NCBI RefSeq assembly: GCF_023343835.1 | Contig: NC_064437.1 | Location: forward strand, 24,093,001-24,157,000 | Direction of reading: 5' to 3' | DNA from: Lagopus muta | Taxonomy: Eukaryota > Chordata > Aves > Galliformes > Phasianidae | Length of the DNA: 64,000 bases | Shown here: positions 61,281 to 64,000 of the stretch, in pieces | How positions within the stretch are numbered: position 1 is the stretch's first letter | Layout: every line of letters begins with the position of its first letter | Position numbers and translations under genes: made by a program | Notes under the pieces: model-generated | What the model was told of the DNA's origin: nothing | What the model saw: the letters and a program-made list of their open reading frames with translations, nothing else | Database searches by the model: none

Positions 61281-64000
61281 ATTTCAGCTTTCTCCAGGAT
61301 GTCTGGTGAGTATACAGGGAGCTTGACTTCACCGTAGCCTTATCTTTGTTGTCCAATTGTTCTTAAAATCTCCAGGTGCCACAATAAGGAGTTTTAATAA
61401 AGTCCTCCCCTGCCTGTCAGTGGGAGCATTTCTGGCTCCAGGCTGATCTGGAAGATGCTCAGATCATGTCAATGTTATCTGTGCTGTTTCCCAAAACACC
61501 CCCCTCAAACTGGCTCAGGAGTCCTATCTCTCAGGGTTACAGGTGTGTAAGAACCCCAAGAAGAAGCCCCATCCACGACCTCCTCCTTGAGGATTACGGC
61601 AGCATCTGAACTCCCCAAAGTGAGGCAAGGCATTATGGCCCTTGCCCAAGAGAAGCATGTTGCTTTTGTGGCAACTATTAATTGCTTCCTGAATTTAAAA
61701 AGCACAAACAAACACACTTGCCAGGGGATGAGTTACCCGGCGCGTAAATGCTCTGCCATTAATGCACTGCTGACCCTGACGATGATGCGAGCACCAGAAG
61801 GGCTTTCAAAGAATTTACCAGAAACCATTTCAGAGGAGGTTGTGTTGTAAATCCTTAAGTGACGGGATGGAGGGAATTAGGTGAGATAATAGTTTGCAGA
61901 AACTGGGCGCGATTCCCCGTTGAGGACCTCGAGGCTATTAGAAGCATGGCGAGGTTAGGCTCTGTCCCAGCAACCAAGGAGGGGTTTTACAACCTGGAAA
62001 ACGAGATTAGTGGGGTGGCTGCTGGGCTGGATTCACACAACGCTACAAGGAAGGCTGGAGGGGAGAGAAGAGGGGTACTGTTATATCTGAAGCACACTGG
62101 GATGCTGCCTTCAGCCTCCCTCATTTGAAAGGGGCACTGTGGGGAGGGGGAAAAGTGCTTCACCTGTGGCAGAAAGTATTTCCCAAATCCAATATCTATG
62201 CAATGAGAAGTGCTGCACTGGGATTTGCACATCCTTTGATGGGGGAAGAACGCAGCCTCTTGTCTGCCTCGAGCCCTAATAACGGCCTTTCTGCCTGCTT
62301 GAGTTACTGAGGCTTGAAAAAGCAAGTCCAGCTGGTGATTGGGTGCCCCGGGAGGGTGCAGCATCAGCCCATTCAGTGACATGGGGGTCCCCTTGCCTTG
62401 CCCAGCCCAGGAGGTGTCAGGTTGGAAGGTGTTCAGCAGGTTGTACAATAATCAGTAGGTTTCAGAGTTAACACTCTGTGAGAAGGAGCAGGAAGGATTG
62501 CCCAGGAGGTGACAGTGGCAGGCTCCATTGCCTGAGGGGCTCCATGGTGCTTTGATTCAGACTGTTAGTTCTCAGGTATTTATTTTCCAAGCTCTTGGGA
62601 AGGCTCTGACTTTGCATGAGAGCACCTGCATCTCCCCACGCCATGCTGGGCTGGGAAATGGGGAGAGCATTTTAACCAAGTGAAATCCCAACCCTGCAGA
62701 TGGGAAGAGTCCTCATGACCCACAGCCCCAGTGAAGCCAATGGCAAGTTTTAGGGTCTCAGGACTTCATAAACTGGATGTATCCAATATTTTCTATATCT
62801 CACTCCATGGAGGAGGATGCACAGTCCTCTCGGCTTGCTGTCCACGGGCAGGGAGGAGGAGAGCATCCCGCCCCGGCCATTTCTGGATGAGTAGGTCATC
62901 TGGGCGTGGGAGGGGGACGGTGTCCAAGGCAGCCTGGAGAGGCTGAGCTCTGGGTGTACGAGCGATTTGGGGGAAAGTGAGAACGGATTTCTTATGAGAG
63001 AGGAATGTGAGTTTCCTCCTTCACATATGTCTCCCGTTCTTCCAGTTTGCAACAAAAGTCATCCCATTGCCCAAGACCTGGCAGCGAGGACAGCCCAGGA
63101 ACAGCCCACAAATCACTGCAGAGCATCTCCCTCCTCCCTTTCTGCCTCTAGCTACTCGTGCATCAGGAACCTCTTCTAATCCCCATTTGGGTGATAAAAC
63201 TCCTGCCCTTTCCTGATGCAGGGCTGCTGCGTGGCCAAGAGCATCCTGAATTTGTGTGTGCTCTAGCACCAGTCCTAGTTCCGGTGAGAGGAATTGACTT
63301 GTCCTTAGATCCTCCAGAGGGTCAGGGGAAGGCCTGGGGTGCTGTGACATCAGTGCTATGGTGAGGACACAGTGACAAAGCTGGCACAGATGTATTTTAG
63401 GGACAAGGTAGTATTTAGTCAGCTTGGGTGCTCAGGTTATGGAAGCACACACGGCGTTGCTTATCCTTTGTCTTTCTGTGATCTCTCTCCAGGGCCCCCT
63501 TCCCATCTTCTCCAGTTTATTATCTCCTGCTAATGTTATTAACATGCTAATTAAGTCCCTTGTTGCGATCACCGATGAAGATGTCAGATAAAGGCCGATT
63601 CTAGACCCAATCCCTCACATTGCCCTTTTTCTCTACATTATTTTCCCATTGCTGACATTGGTTTATATGTTTGCTTCACAAAGGGGTGCTCTCCTCTTTC
63701 CTCCTCCAGTAAAGGCTCTCCCAGATGTGGTTCACAAAGCCTGCAGGGGCAGGTCTGCAACGCTGGTGTCACCAAGAGGAGTTTTCTGGTTGACCCCAAG
63801 GGCAGAACAGTCACAGGAGGATTCAGTGATGTCCAGGAGCAGTATTTGCCATCACGCGCTCAGCAGCTCAGTCACCTCCCCACGCACATGGCTATAAATA
63901 GGGGGGCAAAGAGATGGTGAAACTTGGGGCACCCATGTCTGGGGGTACCACTGAGGTACAGGGGTTGCAGCGTGATGTGGGACTGTGCGATGCAGGCAGG

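Larger units (their letters stand above)
52370..64000 (+). other. LMX1A: LMX1A intron 2 (runs past the window)
   Basis: No LIM2 or homeodomain exon was found. It contains two minisatellites, a microsatellite, a CR1 fragment, and several AT-rich blocks that look like candidate conserved noncoding elements (about 57660-58110, 60490-60620, 61670-61860, 63515-63610). Confidence 0.7.

Noticed and set aside
52400-64000. Search for LMX1A LIM2 and homeodomain exons
   Set aside because: No CGGC-type LIM2 start or homeodomain helix 3 (WFQNQR) found in any frame; the gene continues beyond the window.

Overview
The window is vertebrate nuclear DNA, almost certainly from a bird and most likely a galliform such as chicken. 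It is intron-rich, has CpG islands, and is sprinkled with short 3'-end fragments of CR1 LINEs, the typical avian repeat. The reconstructed RXR-gamma is 467 residues long, which I recall as the chicken length. No bacterial, plasmid or phage features are present, and I found no CRISPR array or credible tRNA.

Three protein-coding genes lie on the + strand. (1) SELE (E-selectin) spans about 5035-12960 and is complete: 14 exons, of which 12 carry coding sequence, joining to a 601-residue protein with signal peptide, C-type lectin domain, EGF domain, six CCP/sushi domains, a transmembrane segment and a short tail. Its promoter keeps two NF-kB-type sites and a TATA-like box. (2) RXRG (retinoid X receptor gamma) has coding exons from 32425 to 46699: ten exons with correct splice sites and phases give 467 residues. 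(3) LMX1A (LIM-homeodomain factor) begins in a CpG island at about 50.6-52.4 kb. Only its 5' UTR and the first two coding exons (start and LIM1) are inside; the window ends within a very long intron 2.

Layout: 1-4900 is AT-rich intergenic DNA with simple repeats and one CR1 fragment. SELE occupies 5.0-13.0 kb. The interval 13-32 kb is gene-free apart from CR1 tails and a few AT-rich homeodomain-motif clusters. RXRG runs from 32.4 to 46.95 kb, with a 6.9 kb first coding intron. About 4 kb of intergenic DNA follows, then the LMX1A island and 5' end. The rest, 52.4-64 kb, is LMX1A intron 2 with two minisatellites and several candidate conserved noncoding blocks.

The genes do not form one pathway: SELE is an endothelial adhesion receptor, RXRG a nuclear receptor, LMX1A a developmental transcription factor. 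RXRG followed by LMX1A is the same order and relative orientation as in human. SELE directly upstream is not, because in human it lies several Mb away in the selectin cluster. The most striking sequence feature is in SELE: the exon pair for CCP2-CCP3 and the pair for CCP4-CCP5, with the intron inside each pair, are about 99% identical at a constant 1278 bp offset, and a third, dead copy of the first exon of the pair lies just downstream. I see no undescribed multi-gene system here.
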